Notes: generated by a model from the letters alone, not told the origin. Counted from the first letter of the stretch, positions 1 through 10,698 are shown. The stretch is DNA of 64,000 nucleotides from Psococerastis gibbosa (GCA_963971405.1 OZ020491.1:5388855-5452854), one strand, 5' to 3'. Numbers and translations: made by a program.

Positions 1-54
1 CTACCACGTCACCGTTGTTGGAAATAGACCTAGCCCGTCAATGGAATGGGCGCC
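1..54. repeat. FB-1 foldback element, right end only
   Basis: These bases match the right-hand end of the FB-1 elements seen whole at 12301-12695 and 36799-37182 (CTACCACGTCACC near the start, GGAATGGGCGCC at the end, then TAA). The rest of the element lies outside the window. Confidence 0.75.
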
Positions 55-208
55 TAAGTCGCTGTTACAAGTCTTCTATCACATCAGGGAGCCTACCCAT
101 TAGTAGTCTAAAAGACATGTAACCTGCGCTCTGATTGGCTAAAATTGACGCACAATTGATGACAGTAGACTATAGCTACATTGATACGCACGTGTTATTA
201 CCTCCAGA

Positions 209-462
209 CCTAGCTGCAGTGGCGGCGCTACGGGGGTGCCCGAGGGGGCCTGCCCCCCCCCCCCAACAGCTTCTCCGGCCCCTCCGTGCCCCCCCTACTT
301 TTCAGATATTTTACATGTTGTTAAATTGGAGAATTATTGAACCGTATACCTACTCCCAATGAAAAATGTTTCGTTTTTTCATTGGCCCCCCCCGGATAGA
401 AGTCATGCCCCCCATGGCCCCCCCCCCGCCTTAAAATTTCTAGCGCCGCCACTGCCTAGCTG
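209..462. mobile_element. hAT-like non-autonomous DNA transposon (family hAT-a)
   Basis: The element proper is 217-454 (238 bp). It starts CAGTGGCGGCGCTA and ends TAGCGCCGCCACTG, an inverted repeat. It is flanked on both sides by the identical 8-mer CCTAGCTG (209-216 and 455-462). An 8-bp target duplication with CAG...CTG ends is the hAT signature. The interior is G/C-run rich and codes for nothing recognisable. A sister copy lies at 23137-23367 with a different 8-bp duplication. Confidence 0.92.
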
Positions 463-1571
463 CCCAGAGTAAATTATTATTATGCACTTTAGGACAATTG
501 TCAGCACATCTAACCATTTTTAAAAGGGGTTGGTTCGGCTGGAAATGTAAAATAAAACTCTAACAATGTCCACTTGACCTGAAACAATAGGCCGACACAA
601 CCAACTTTTTTGGTGCGGGGTATACGTGATTCATTTATTACCTAGAATATAAATATTTTTTATTTTGTGTAATACAGCAACCCCTCCTTCAGTACATAGC
701 GCATGTGTGCATACAGTATATACTCCAAAGAATCCAGTGCCTAAATTTTAATTAAAAAAAAAAGCAGATAAAAGCACACAGCTTGTTTATTGTGTTATTC
801 CACTATATATACACCTACAAACGCGCCGTGCTGATGTCAAACATACGGTACATTCCCCCCACCCCCCTCGCGCTTACAAGCAATGTGACAGAGTGGGCGG
901 GCTGAACACGACTATACTGACGTTGGTTAATTTGTCAGCTGTAAAGTATATACAAAAGCATCCCCAATGTTCGCTCGCAAAATCCAAAAAGTTTACTAGC
1001 CCTATACTCAGTACAATATCTGAGTATTGAATTTTCACAATTTTCGCGATTTTAGTGAAAGTTTCAAAAGTTTCAGCAGTTTCAAATAATAAGAGTTGTT
1101 TATATATTGTTGAGACAGCAATATTGCTTACCAGTTTTGATTTTATAACGAGCAACATGATCTGATTGGGGATAATAATGAGCCTCTGACAAGGAATTAA
1201 AATCGGAAGGAATTTAGTACAGCTGTTATTACGTCGTAATTTTAAAATTAATTGTAAAAAGTTTGAAGTTTGCGGAAGTACAGCTACTACTATATATATT
1301 GGGATAAGAAGCCTACTTTTTCAGTAATTGTAATAATAATAGTAGTGTATTTATGTAAAAAAGTTTTGCTACAATTTAGTCAATGCTGATGCTGCACAAT
1401 AAAGCAACAGCCATGGTAGGCCGGTGGCTGCATAGCTGATCACAATTTAAAGCAAAATACAAGTGCAATACGCTTGGGTAACGCTAAGATTATAGACCAG
1501 TTAATTACCGTACCAAGATAAGTGGAAAAATGAAAGAATAGTTAGAATATCAATATGAAATCTTACTTTTT
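463..1571. other. Intergenic, no gene seen
   Basis: AT-rich sequence with scattered stops on both strands. I see no coding exon, RNA gene or recognised repeat here. Confidence 0.5.
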
Positions 1572-2440
1572 GCTTTCCAATTTATACGTAGTTTAAGGAA
1601 AGCTTTGTGACGGTCGAAATTTTCGATTCCGAGATTTTAACGGATTTACACGTTTTGGGGTCCCAGGAACCCAAAAAAGTGTTTTTTACGAAATGTCTGT
1701 CTGTCGGTCGGTCTGTCGGTCGGTCTGTCGGTCTGTCTGTTCGTCGATTTCCGGGCAAACTACTCGGTGGATTTGAGTGAAATTTGGCATGTAGGTTCAC
1801 AAAAATCATACCTCGGGACCATTTTGTTTATTTTGGGCTAACTCAATTTGGGGGGGTTTTATTCTCTAAAAACTCCAAAAAAACGTCTAAAAAAAGTATT
1901 TCTCAAAAACGGCTCCAACGATTTCTTTTAAATACACATATATTCTAGTCGTTCTTAATGTTGATAAAATGCGGGGGGTCGCTTACCCCTTGATAGTTTG
2001 CTTCTGGGGGTAAAAAAATAAACATAACTTAAATTAATTTTAATGAAAAATGACTAAAAAATAATATTTCTGCAAAACTTTTCTATTGATGATTTCTACC
2101 TTCAGGCATGTTTTAGGTGTTAAGTTGAGTAACGAAACCGGACAGTTTGCTTACCCAAAAACCTATTTGCTTTTGCGCAAAAAATTTTATTTTGAAAAAA
2201 TGATAGAAACTTCACGCTGAAATGCATTGCCTGCCCTGCCATTATTACTGTGTTGTAATGTGTTTTAAATATATTGAGGCTACCTCACCTCCAGTGACGT
2301 CAGGTGGACGCCCCCCCCCCCCCCCCCCGAGATATCCGAAATTTAACCATAGGAAAATTATTTACTATGAAATTATTCATTTTCTCTCCCTACTAATTAA
2401 TAAATTGGAAAGCATGTTCGAGTAAACTCGGACCGGTTCT
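1572..2440 (+). repeat. Rep-A, full-length copy 1
   Basis: About 0.87 kb. It begins GCTTTCCAATTTATACG and ends GAGTAAACTCGGACCGGTTC, matching the ends of eight other copies in this window. A GTCT/GTCGGTCG microsatellite lies near 1697-1745, the same internal place as in the others. The frames are broken by stops and no protein domain is recognisable. The subterminal GCTTTCCAATTTAT near the 5' end is inverted near the 3' end (ATAAATTGGAAAGC), so the element has imperfect inverted ends followed by a short GAACCGGTCCGAG tail on one side. Class unknown. Confidence 0.85.
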
Positions 2441-2549
2441 ACTTTTAAAGGATTTTCATCCAATGTTTCACAAAAAGTGCTCAAGAGAAGCTTGTTCCAT
2501 TAAATACTTATTGCCTTCCTACTTAGCCTATAGGCTGCGTTATTATAAG

Positions 2550-3230
2550 GAAAGTCGTAAGAATGGCAGACGACCGCATGCCGGAAAAAATGTACAAAGC
2601 AAGCATGCCAGGAAGACGACTGGCCGGTCGTCCTCGAAAACGCTGGAAGGATGAGTTGGAAACTGAACTAAGGCGCTTATTCCACGTACGTCAATAGCCA
2701 ATAGTAAATATGGTATTGACGGAAATTTCAATTTTTTATTGATACACTACTTTCCACGTGTTTGTTCAACTATTGATCACTTTTCTTCTATTGACACGTA
2801 TGCGCCAAATTTTTGAAATTTGGCGCATTTGTTTTTTGAAATTTTGTTTGTATTTGTTTTCTTCGTACAGCACTTATAATTTTAATAAAACTTAATAATA
2901 GTAGGAGATCCGAAGTAAGATCGACCTTCACCGATCTGTTTAATGGATGAAAACTGTTTTAGAATCAATCTAATAAAATGTTTGTACTTAACATATTCCA
3001 TGACGCCATGTTAGTTTGTTATTGTTTGCAGCGCGTGATTTTACTCTATGATCATTGATCAATTTTAACTATGGCATAGAGTAAAATTGTATTGTACGTC
3101 TGTCAATACCATATTTACTATTGACTATTGACTATGTGGAATAAGCGCCTTGGCGAGATGGGCTGTTCAAAACCGAGATGAATGGACGAGGAGTGTTGTC
3201 GAGCACATCAAAGTCCATCAAAGGATGTAG
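2550..3230 (+). pseudogene. LINE ORF2 C-terminus, split by an FB-1 element
   Basis: On the left (about 2550-2669) one frame reads RMADDRMPEKMY... then GRPRKRWKDELETEL. On the right (3152-3230) a frame reads ARWAVQNRDEWTRSVVEH and ends HQRM-stop. Basic GRPRKRW followed by W...DR..W...V..H..H is typical of the tail of endonuclease/reverse-transcriptase LINE proteins. The two halves are separated by the 482-bp foldback at 2670-3151. A short GAA/AAG tail follows the stop (3231-3258). It is a remnant: the reverse transcriptase core is absent upstream. Confidence 0.65.
2670..3151. mobile_element. FB-1 foldback element inside a LINE remnant
   Basis: Starts AAGGCGCTTATTCCAC and ends GTGGAATAAGCGCCTT, an exact inverted repeat, followed inward by the repeated motif CAATAGTAAATATGGTATTGAC in inverted copies. 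The middle has TTTTACTCTATG and ATGGCATAGAGTAAAA, shared with other FB-1 copies. No transposase reading frame, so non-autonomous. Confidence 0.85.
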
Positions 3231-5991
3231 AGCCAGAAGAAGAAGAAAAAGAAGGAAAGATTTGTGATGGTTGAAATTTTCTATTTCGAAATTTCAGTGG
3301 AATTACGCGTCTTAGAAACCCAAAAAGCGATTTTTACAAAATATCTGTCTGTCGGTCTGTTTGTATGACGTCAAAAACGTCATTTGCATCAAACATCAAA
3401 ACAACTCAGAAATTCTGGTGCCACGATATCCGGTCAGTTTTGAAGTTCTTTTATATCACTTTTAAAACTAGCGCCAGTTCGTTTGACTTTTGAGTTTGGC
3501 GGAAATTCTGCTTATTCATCTTACCCCGCGGTCCCCCCGAAAATATAAAATCCACAATCCCACTAATCCTGGGAGACGACTGACTGTCGTATGATTCCTC
3601 AGATTTAGAGGTTAGGGGTGAATCTGAGGTGCCATATAACATTTGAATCCGCTATTTAAAAAAATGTGAAACTAAACTTATAAAAAAGAAAACGGGTTTG
3701 AATTGTTCTAAGTATGTATTTGGAAACCGAAAAGTGCAGGCCACGATGTTGACCCTCTGGATCGCCTTCTCCCCTCGAGTCTGGTTCGTCCTTCCTTCTC
3801 TGGCTACCGCCGTACATGCCTCACCAACTAGGCTGTCATTGTCAGCGGTCATCAGCAGGTTCGACACACCGCGGCCGAAGAAGGTCAAGTCACCCAGAGG
3901 CGTACCACAACCATCGGCGTACACATCTTCTTACATATTACATATTTTTGAGCAGTGTCATCTCACTTTCAGCCTTTTTCAGCACACTGAACTCAGTGAT
4001 ATGAAACCATCTTACTTCCCAGTCATCGTTTTAATTCTCTTAATTTAGTCTTGGTGCATACGGTATGCCACATGCGTGCCCGCCCCCCCCCCCCCCAAAA
4101 AAAAGGTTTTGTGTTAACTATGGTTAAGCCCATTTATTGGGTCAGACGCCGGCGAGAGGCAGCCAGAACTAAATATTTGACCAGATTCAATTCCCTTTCC
4201 AATTATCCAGCTTGTATGGGGACGAGCGAAAGGAGACGGGGAGGGGTTTGGAGGGTGGGGGGTTGTTCCTAGGTAATTTTGGCCAGCACTCTCTTGACTA
4301 AAACAATGATTTATTTATTATTGCAGGTATTTGGTGCTGTTAGAAACCATATACAATTACTCAACGAAACTATAACCAGACAATCCAAAGTTTGTAGCCA
4401 AGTTTTGATGAGGTGGAGCTGAGTTATTTAAGTTCTGGTCAGTTGGGGCTGAAGCTGTCAGTGTTAACGAACAAGTTTCAGCAACTATTTCTACTGCTGA
4501 CGAGTTGAATTGACTGGCTAGGGGTTAATTGAAGAAAAGTTTAAGGGATGGTGAAAAGTAAAGGTGAAAAGTGAAGTAATTGAAAGAACGGTAGAAACTT
4601 AGATGCCCGATGGGTACCTGTAGTAGGCTTGGACTTATTGATAAGTCTACCAATTTTTGAAGCGAAAACTTCTTTAGGCGCACCACACCCACACAGTTGA
4701 AGTGAAAAATTCTTAAGACACAGATTTTAACAGGGTAGTGAATTGGACTGGTTTGACACGCGACACGCGACATGCGACATGCTCTATAGAGTAAGGCACA
4801 CACAGATTTTAGCATTTAAATTGCATGGGCGGGTTTAAAACTACTTTTTGTGCAGATTTAGAAGGTTTACCTCAATTTAAATAATACCCATGTCTTCGTC
4901 TATTCTTACTCTTTCAGGCCATGCTATATCTGTTGAGATGGGGCAAAGGATACGACTTTGGGGGGAGCAAACGTGAGGAGGTGCGCGAAAAGTTGCCGAT
5001 TTTAATTGAAAATAGGCCTTTTTCAGCCGCGTTTTTGGAGGTGTTAATATCAATTTGAAAACTTCAAACTACTTTAGTTATTTTCCACCTTTCTCACTCT
5101 TTCTCGACATGATTGTATTCAGTTTTACTATCCGTCATTTCTTTCAGTCTCAGGGGAGTGTATAAGCCATCCGTGTTTCGGCGGAAAACAGGTTCAAAGG
5201 GTACTTTTGAATTTACATGCATAGTAGTAAAATTCCACAGCCTGCAACTTTCAACCGAAATTAATTTTTAATGTCTCATTAGAATCAGTATGAATTAAGG
5301 TTTCAAACGAGTATAAATACATATTTTCAAAATCACCCCTTCACCCCTTAAACACGAGTGAAACATAAAATTTGGCTTTGAGGGGGGGGGGGGTCAGGTT
5401 TTCAACAAAAATCGGCCTCTTTCGGCCGAGTTATTGTTATTTTTTTTAAAAATTCAAACTACTTAACTACTGAAAACAATTATTTGTTTTATATTGTGAG
5501 ACAAGTGTGTGTATTTAGCGGTTTGGTAATATTAAAAAATACTACATTTTGAAAAAATAATATATAGGCTAGGTATTGAAAAAAACCGAGTGTGTGCTTA
5601 GGGATCGTAGATTGAATGTGAAATTAAAGTTAATCTTTATTAGCCTAAATTCTATATAAATCGAATTATTTTTTAGTATATTCCATTCTTACGTCTTAAT
5701 TGTCATTATTAAATTAAAAACTGTAGTTATAACTGATACCTACGTAATGATAATTATTTTAACAATTATTTTTATTTTCATATAGCCTATATAGTTATAA
5801 TAATAATAATAATATGAGATATGGAGGACTACTGTCTACTGTCTTTTTAGATTGGAAAATCGACGATGCTGGATCAAAACAACAAACTTGATGACGAATT
5901 AAAACGAAAGAGAAAATTAGCAAAGTTTTGAAAAATTATAAATTTAATGAAATGTTTAAAAAAACATTGTGGGCCCTCTGGCAGCTCTGGG
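3231..5991. other. Intergenic with one Rep-A fragment, no gene seen
   Basis: About 3263-3362 is a degraded piece of Rep-A (its TGGTTGAAATTTTC and TCTGTCTGTCGGTCTG segments). An open stretch at 3698-4048 (116 codons) has no recognised domain, splice-site framing or coding bias, and I do not call it. A G-run at 5382-5392 and a C-run at 4082-4096 are simple tracts. The rest shows nothing identifiable. Confidence 0.5.
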
Positions 5992-6168
5992 CAAGGCCGT
6001 AGCCAAGGGGGGGGGGGGGTTCATGGGGTTCAACCCCCCCCCCCTGAAATGAAATGGCTTGACACTAGATAGAATCGGATTTTGAGAGGAAAAATATAAA
6101 CTACTATGTAATTTACAATGAAATTTCTGAAACCCCCCCCCCCCCCTGGCTACGGCCTTGGTTCTGGG
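5984..6168. mobile_element. hAT-like non-autonomous element (family hAT-b)
   Basis: Element 5992-6160 (169 bp) starts CAAGGCCGTAGCCA and ends TGGCTACGGCCTTG, a perfect inverted repeat. Flanks are GCTCTGGG and GTTCTGGG, 7 of 8 identical. Poly-G directly follows the left end and poly-C precedes the right end. The interior ATGGCTTGACACTAGATAGA is shared with the copies at 40617 and 47082. Confidence 0.9.
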
Positions 6169-6234
6169 CCCTTCGGCATTTGTCTTGCTTGTGCCTGGCC
6201 CTGGTTGGTGATCCGGCACTGACTATTTGCCTTA

Positions 6235-6562
6235 GGCGGGGTTTCCACCGACCTCTCATTGCAGAAAGCAAAGACATTGGCGTGGTAGCAGACATTCAAG
6301 ACTTAGGCGGGTATTCCACCCACCTCTCATTGCAGAATGCAAATGACATTGACTGAAATTTTTGTATTACTCTATGCCATAGTTAAAATTGATCAATGAT
6401 CATAGAGTAAAATCACAAACAAACAAACAAACTAAAATTAAAAAATGGCGTCATGGGATATGTTAAGTACAAACATTTCAATAGATTTCTATAAAAAGAA
6501 AAATTCAAATTTCCGTCAATGTCATTTGCATTCTGCAATGAGAAGTCGGTGGAAACCCCGCC
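6235..6562. mobile_element. FB-1 foldback element, with a partly duplicated left end
   Basis: The left end TTAGGCGGG..TTCCACC occurs twice, near 6233 and 6303. The second pairs with the right end GGTGGAAACCCCGCC near 6550. The inner inverted arms contain TGCAGAATGCAAATGACATT and its complement, and TTAAAATTGATCAATGATCA lies in the middle. It ends about 110 bp before the first coding exon of the GTPase gene. Confidence 0.75.
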
Positions 6563-6670
6563 ATAGCAGGTGACTGCCAAACCAAAAGTTCCGTTCTGCT
6601 TTGTTACCACGAGCTACATTGTAAGCCAACGAATTAATAGTGGCCATAAGTTTTTCTATTTTCTTTGCAG

Positions 6671-6692
6671 ATGCTCGTCTAGTGTTATCACA
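6671..6692 (+). promoter_or_regulatory. 5' leader of the exon, with a four-codon upstream ORF
   Basis: This is the exon stretch between the splice acceptor (TTTCTTTGCAG, ending 6670) and the chosen ATG. It opens with ATGCTCGTCTAG, a three-residue upstream ORF out of frame with the main start. The main frame is also open back to the acceptor, so an extra upstream coding exon cannot be excluded. Confidence 0.35.
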
Positions 6693-6790
6693 ATGAAAGG
6701 GAGACATCAGTTTAAACGGCGTTTCAGCCTTCAGCCCTCGTTTATGAAGGATGACTCTGATGATGAGAAACCATCAAGACATCACAGCCG
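6693..6790 (+). CDS. Ras-like small GTPase, coding exon 1 (N-terminal extension)
   Basis: Encodes residues 1-32 plus two bases of codon 33. A strong acceptor (pyrimidine tract then TTTGCAG, ending 6670) precedes the exon and a good donor (CCG then GTATGT at 6791) follows it. It ends in phase 2, exactly what exon 2 at 10239 needs, and the joined codon is CGA (Arg33). The peptide starts MKGRHQFKRRFSLQPS and continues with an acidic DDSDDE stretch, then basic residues. This is an N-terminal extension before the G domain rather than part of it. The start was chosen as the first in-frame ATG. The frame stays open to the acceptor, so a further 5' coding exon is possible but not visible. Confidence 0.75.
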
Positions 6791-6899
6791 GTATGTTATA
6801 CAATACATTTAAAAAAAAAGTATAAAAACATTTAATAGACAAACGAAGGGTAAAAAATCTTAGGGACGTAAAAAATAACAATAATAATAATTTTTTTCC

Positions 6900-7015
6900 C
6901 AGTAATAAGCCACCCTAGCGGAGTTATTGGGTATGTGGGCATACGAATGTGGAGTGTAAGAAAGCGCTTTAATGCTTTAACTCCGCTAGGTTGGCTTAGT
7001 AATAGAACAAAAAGT
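6900..7015 (+). repeat. SINE-1 3' tail fragment
   Basis: Carries TGTAAGAAAGCG... and AACTCCGCTAGGTTGGCTTA then GTAATAGAACAA, the 3' block that follows the pol III head in the copies at 52126 and 53526. The block also appears inverted just before (TAAGCCACCCTAGCGGAGTT), so this piece folds on itself. Confidence 0.6.
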
Positions 7016-7524
7016 AAATATTTATTTATTTATTATGTATTCATATATCAAATCGATGGACTTTTCAGTTATCCTTAGAGTATAATAGGCTAGGCTACAT
7101 CTGTTTTGAAGTTGTTCCATAAAAGACACTGTCCGTTCTTGTAAGCCCTAGGTCTATACAACAGACCCGATCGAAAAATTTCTTCGAATTTGCCAAAATT
7201 TATTGAATTTAAAGTACAAAATGTTTTGTTTAAAAACTGCTTTACCAAAATAAAATAAAGCTATTCTGATAATAGCCTATGTGGCACAGCGAAAACCCTA
7301 AGTGTGTTACGTTTTTATTACAATTGTATTTTCACAAAAATAGCATATTGTTTCACGATGATCCATTGTGAACAAATATTGTCGAGCTGGAAGGTAAATA
7401 TAGCCTCAGGTCATTGTGTTTCATTTAAATTCCCCTTTCTCTATATTGCTGTAGTATACCTTTCTACGTTTTCGAAATTCCTCCGCGTTAGTAAACACCT
7501 TTTACATTGCTCTGTACCGAAATA

Positions 7525-7552
7525 TATATAAAGGCCTTGCTCGGACTCATTC
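7525..7552 (+). promoter_or_regulatory. Possible TATA/initiator core promoter
   Basis: TATATAAA at 7525-7532 is followed by TCATTC at 7547-7552, which fits the arthropod initiator TCA(G/T)T(C/T). The spacing, 24 bases to the putative A+1, is shorter than the usual 30. It lies inside intron 1 and feeds no recognised ORF. It could be chance, an intragenic promoter or a transposon promoter. Confidence 0.2.
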
Positions 7553-7591
7553 CCATACTTCGTTAACTCGAGCTAACGTCTGTTACAATGT

Positions 7592-7700
7592 CAATGGTAA
7601 GCATGTCTCAGCTTGTCTGCTTGAACTTAGTAGTCAGTGTGGGCTGACATCGCGAGGTGTGAACCAGTTTGCCAATGGCTTGGAACAATAGAAGCCAATG
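7592..7700 (+). repeat. Rep-F, dispersed unclassified repeat
   Basis: Contains GGTAAGCATGTCTCAGCTTG and ACCAGTTTGCCAATGGC, the hallmarks of a repeat also found at 12196, 25560, 37185 and 55432 (+) and 34396, 35420, 41279 and 56040 (-). Ends not defined. Confidence 0.6.
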
Positions 7701-7835
7701 GGATTGTTGGCTACACTGCATGTATGTCTGTACGTCCATAAAAAGACCATCAGTAATAATAAGGAAGGAATAATAAGCCATGCTACGCTTATGATGTTCA
7801 TCGCGAAGTTGCAGCAATATTCGACTACAATGTAC

Positions 7836-8288
7836 CAGCAGCTCGATCATGGCGATATTAATACCAGGGTTAATGTAATACCATGTCACGTGATGGTATG
7901 AATTCAATTATTTACAGGTAAAATAAATAAATAGTAAATTTCAGAATTTTTTAAATTGTGATGTTGGCAATACTGAAGAACTGAACTGAAGCGTGTCTGC
8001 CGTAGCAAATATAAATATCAAAAATAAAAACATATCGCCCTAAAAATAAACAAGTTTTAAATATTAAGAATTATAAATAATTTGTCAAAATCTAATGCAG
8101 AAAAAATTAAGAAAATCACCAAAAATATAGCCGAAGATCATTGAATTGTTTAAATAGGCACCATTTGAATTTTTCGCGCTTAGCACTCTTGCGACGATTA
8201 CCAACATTAAAAATTAAAAAATTCTGAAATTTACTGTGACTGATATTATTTTAACCTTGGTATTAAAATCGCCATGATCGGGTTGCTG
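7836..8288. mobile_element. FB-2 foldback element
   Basis: Left end CAGCAGCTCGATCATGGCGA followed by TATTAATACC; right end GGTATTAAAATCGCCATGAT followed by CGGGTTGCTGG. Subterminal inverted segments (AGTAAATTTCAGAATTTTTT and its complement near 8210) extend the fold. No coding capacity. Same end family as 12855, 62097 and 63473. Confidence 0.75.
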
Positions 8289-8331
8289 GCCCGTAACCAG
8301 GTAACCAAAGTATTTCCGAGGGCTTTTCGCT

Positions 8332-9140
8332 TTAAGCGGTGTCCACACTTCACCGCCGTTGGCTGTTGGCATTGCAAATTTGGCCAAGCCAACGCGGCAA
8401 ATCAGATTGTTGGCCTCCCGTCTACACCGAGAGTTGGCATTCAGTATTAGTCTACTCCATGACAGCGCTGTCTCGAGCGCAACAGCGGCCAAAGTGTAAA
8501 GACATGAGAATGGAACATGAGATTAGGGAGAAAAACATGAGATCAAAATATTGCTAAAAAATTACTTGTAATGAGCAAATGAAGAATATATGTATGTATA
8601 GTCAATAAGTGAAAAGTATGAACAAGGAATCAAGATTATTTTGTTGAAAATGCTCGATTATTTTCACTGTCATTACATTCCACTTTTTGCTTTCTCGCCC
8701 ACATGAAATATTCAAATATATAGGCTTAGATAAAGTATTGTTTTAGTCAAAAAAGTTGACCTCGTATTTTAACCTAAAAAACATTTCCCATAAGACAAAA
8801 AGTGAAAAAACCCGTTCTTTTACAGTTTTACAAAATGTATGTGTGTGAGTGCGCAGAGCTAGAGCCCAAACCAATGGACCGATTTTGTAATTTAAGTAAT
8901 TTTTAGAAAAACATGAGATTTGCTCATTTCTTTGAAAAAATACATAAGACCATGAGGTGGAATAAAATACATGAGAAATATGTAATAACATGAGATCTGA
9001 GAACCCTGGCGCAACTGTACCTGCGTGCCGCTTAGAGCCACTTTCATCGGCACATGCCAACGGCCACGTCCACATTGTATTGGCATTGCCCAATTGGCAG
9101 TGCTAACAGCCAACGGTGGCACAGTGTGGACACCGCTTTA
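8332..9140. mobile_element. Large FB-1-like element with TTA target duplication
   Basis: Element 8335-9137 (803 bp) begins AGCGGTGTCCACAC and ends GTGTGGACACCGCT, flanked on both sides by TTA (8332-8334 and 9138-9140). The inverted ends continue inward with CGCCGTTGGCTGTTGGCATT matched by GCTAACAGCCAACGGTGGC. No transposase frame is visible. A 3-bp TTA/TWA duplication is typical of PIF/Harbinger elements, but the class is inferred. Confidence 0.75.
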
Positions 9141-9597
9141 CACTAGATATAATTAATCTTTCCAGACTTTCCAACATACATACTATAGGATCACAGCCTC
9201 CCACCCCCCGGAAAAAAATCCTGGTTTCGGGCCTGCAATATAAAATAAAGTAGAGTTACAATATTTTTATATACGATCCCCATTTATGGACCCACACATC
9301 CAAATAAATGCCAGGAAATATAATTATACAATATATACAGGCCTAGAGGTCGACCACCTCTTAACGGACTGGATACCTAGAGTTCCATCTATACCGGAGA
9401 AATTAAAGTGCCCAATTAGGTTTGGTGGTGCACGTGCATCACTTGCCGTGGTGCCTGGAACTTCCGTTTAATAATTCGGTTCTCCCAACTGGACTAATCT
9501 GGGAGTTGTATATTTGAAATTGTAATGAACCAGAAAACCAATTGAAGAGAGCAAAAGGAATATCGGTCTAAGTCACAAAAAATTTATTATTTCTGAG

Positions 9598-9668
9598 TTA
9601 GGCGGAGATTCCACCAGCGTCAAAAAACATTTAATATCACTATTGACATTGGTGGAATCTCCGTCTAA
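9598..9668. mobile_element. Minimal FB-1 element (65 bp)
   Basis: GGCGGAGATTCCACC at 9601 and GGTGGAATCTCCGTC ending 9665, flanked by TTA and TAA. This is one of the shortest copies: almost nothing but terminal inverted repeats. Confidence 0.7.
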
Positions 9669-9901
9669 TCTATGCCGTTTAGCCAATGGCTCTAACTGTT
9701 AGCTAAGAAAACCTGCACTGAGAAAAAAAATTCATTCGACTATATTAAAACTACTCTATTAAAAAGCGGCCTTAAAACCGCTATATTATATTTCAATGAA
9801 AGCCAACTTGGATAAATGTGTTATAATACATTATTAGAGAATAGAGGCAATTTCTATTAAAGTCTGCTTTGATAAAAATCGGATGCTACAGTTCCTCCGA
9901 T

Positions 9902-9928
9902 AGAAATCACTATCATATAGTGATTTCT
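9902..9928. repeat. Perfect 12-bp-arm palindrome
   Basis: AGAAATCACTAT, three bases, then ATAGTGATTTCT. A small hairpin in intron 1 with no assigned function. Confidence 0.5.
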
Positions 9929-10069
9929 GCGAACTAACTTACCAGACTTCACGGTGCTTAACTGTAACTATTATCTTATAGTTTATTTTGTATATTCAAT
10001 ATACGTTCATTAATTAATTAATTAATTCATGCATTCATTTTAAAACGGTTAATTGCATAAAAACAATTT

Positions 10070-10180
10070 AATGAATGTATCCGATTGACCTCTTCAGTCG
10101 CCTCTGTATAGGTTGAGTCTCCGATCGCAGTGCGTGTAGGGACTCACAAAAGTACAAGCACGCTACCATCTTGCCATACA
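10070..10180 (-). repeat. Rep-H, dispersed repeat just upstream of exon 2
   Basis: Shares TTTAATGAATGTATCCGATT, CCTCTTCAGTCGCCTCTGTA and AGTACAAGCACGCTACCA with copies at 60925 and 57795, and with the reverse-oriented 62348 copy. In the other orientation it starts GGCATAGTGGTAGC, which resembles a pol III A box, but no B box is recognised. Confidence 0.6.
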
Positions 10181-10238
10181 TTACATCAGTACTACTACAC
10201 ATCATCCGGTCCAACATTTTGTTTTCTATTGTCTGCAG

Positions 10239-10698
10239 ACGTGACCGGGTACTGGAGCGGGAGCCATCCGAGTCTGGCCTCCCAGCAGCAGGGACCAACA
10301 GCGTTTCCACGCCGTCCAGCCGGCTGCGGCACAAGATCGTCTTCTTCGGGGCGCCCAAAACCGGCAAATCCTCCATCATCCGACAATTTCTCTACAACAA
10401 TTTCTCCCCCAAATACAAGCGGACCATTGAAGAAATGCATCACGGCGAATTCGACGTGCACGGCGTCCATTTGACCTTAGATATTTTGGATACGTCTGGG
10501 GAAAACGAGTTCCCTGCGATGCGCAGTCTGTCGATATCGAGTGCGGACGCGTTTGTGCTCGTTTATGATGTTACTGATGGGGCCACCTTTGAGGAAGTGC
10601 GCGTGATACGGGACCAAATTCTCGAGACGAAGGCGAGCAATGATGTACCGATTGTCGTGGTTGGAAACAAGATGGATTTGGACGAGGAAGACAGACAG
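10239..10698 (+). CDS. Ras-like small GTPase, coding exon 2 (most of the G domain)
   Basis: Encodes the end of codon 33 to residue 186. Visible motifs in joined numbering: P-loop GAPKTGKS (70-77, G1), switch-I Thr95 in RTIEE (G2), DTSGENEF (117-124, G3) and NKMD (176-179, G4). The segments QFLYNNFSPKYKRTIEE, FPAMRSLSISSADAFVLVYD and IRDQILETK fit the RASD (Dexras1/Rhes) side of the Ras family, and I recall similar insect proteins of the Drosophila CG13375 type; this was not searched. Residues at Ras positions 12, 13 and 61 are Pro72, Lys73 and Glu121, so GTP hydrolysis and GAP response probably differ from Ras. The donor CAG|GTTAGT at 10699 leaves phase 0. The exon is much richer in GC than its flanks. 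Confidence 0.93.

Larger units (their letters stand above)
6791..10238 (+). other. Intron 1 of the GTPase gene (phase 2, 3448 bp)
   Basis: Donor GTATGT at 6791; acceptor TTTTCTATTGTCTGCAG ending 10238. It is filled with repeats described separately: SINE tail, Rep-F, FB-2, two FB-1 elements and Rep-H. The parts between them (about 7010-7520, 9138-9600 and 9670-10069) show nothing else I can identify. Confidence 0.75.

Noticed and set aside
1572..2440. Rep-A as a Helitron
   Set aside because: No 5' TC, no 3' CTRR, and the dinucleotides at the borders (mostly TT/AA on both sides) do not fit insertion between A and T.
3698..4048. 116-codon open frame
   Set aside because: No domain, a competing frame on the other strand of similar length, and no sign of splicing or coding bias.
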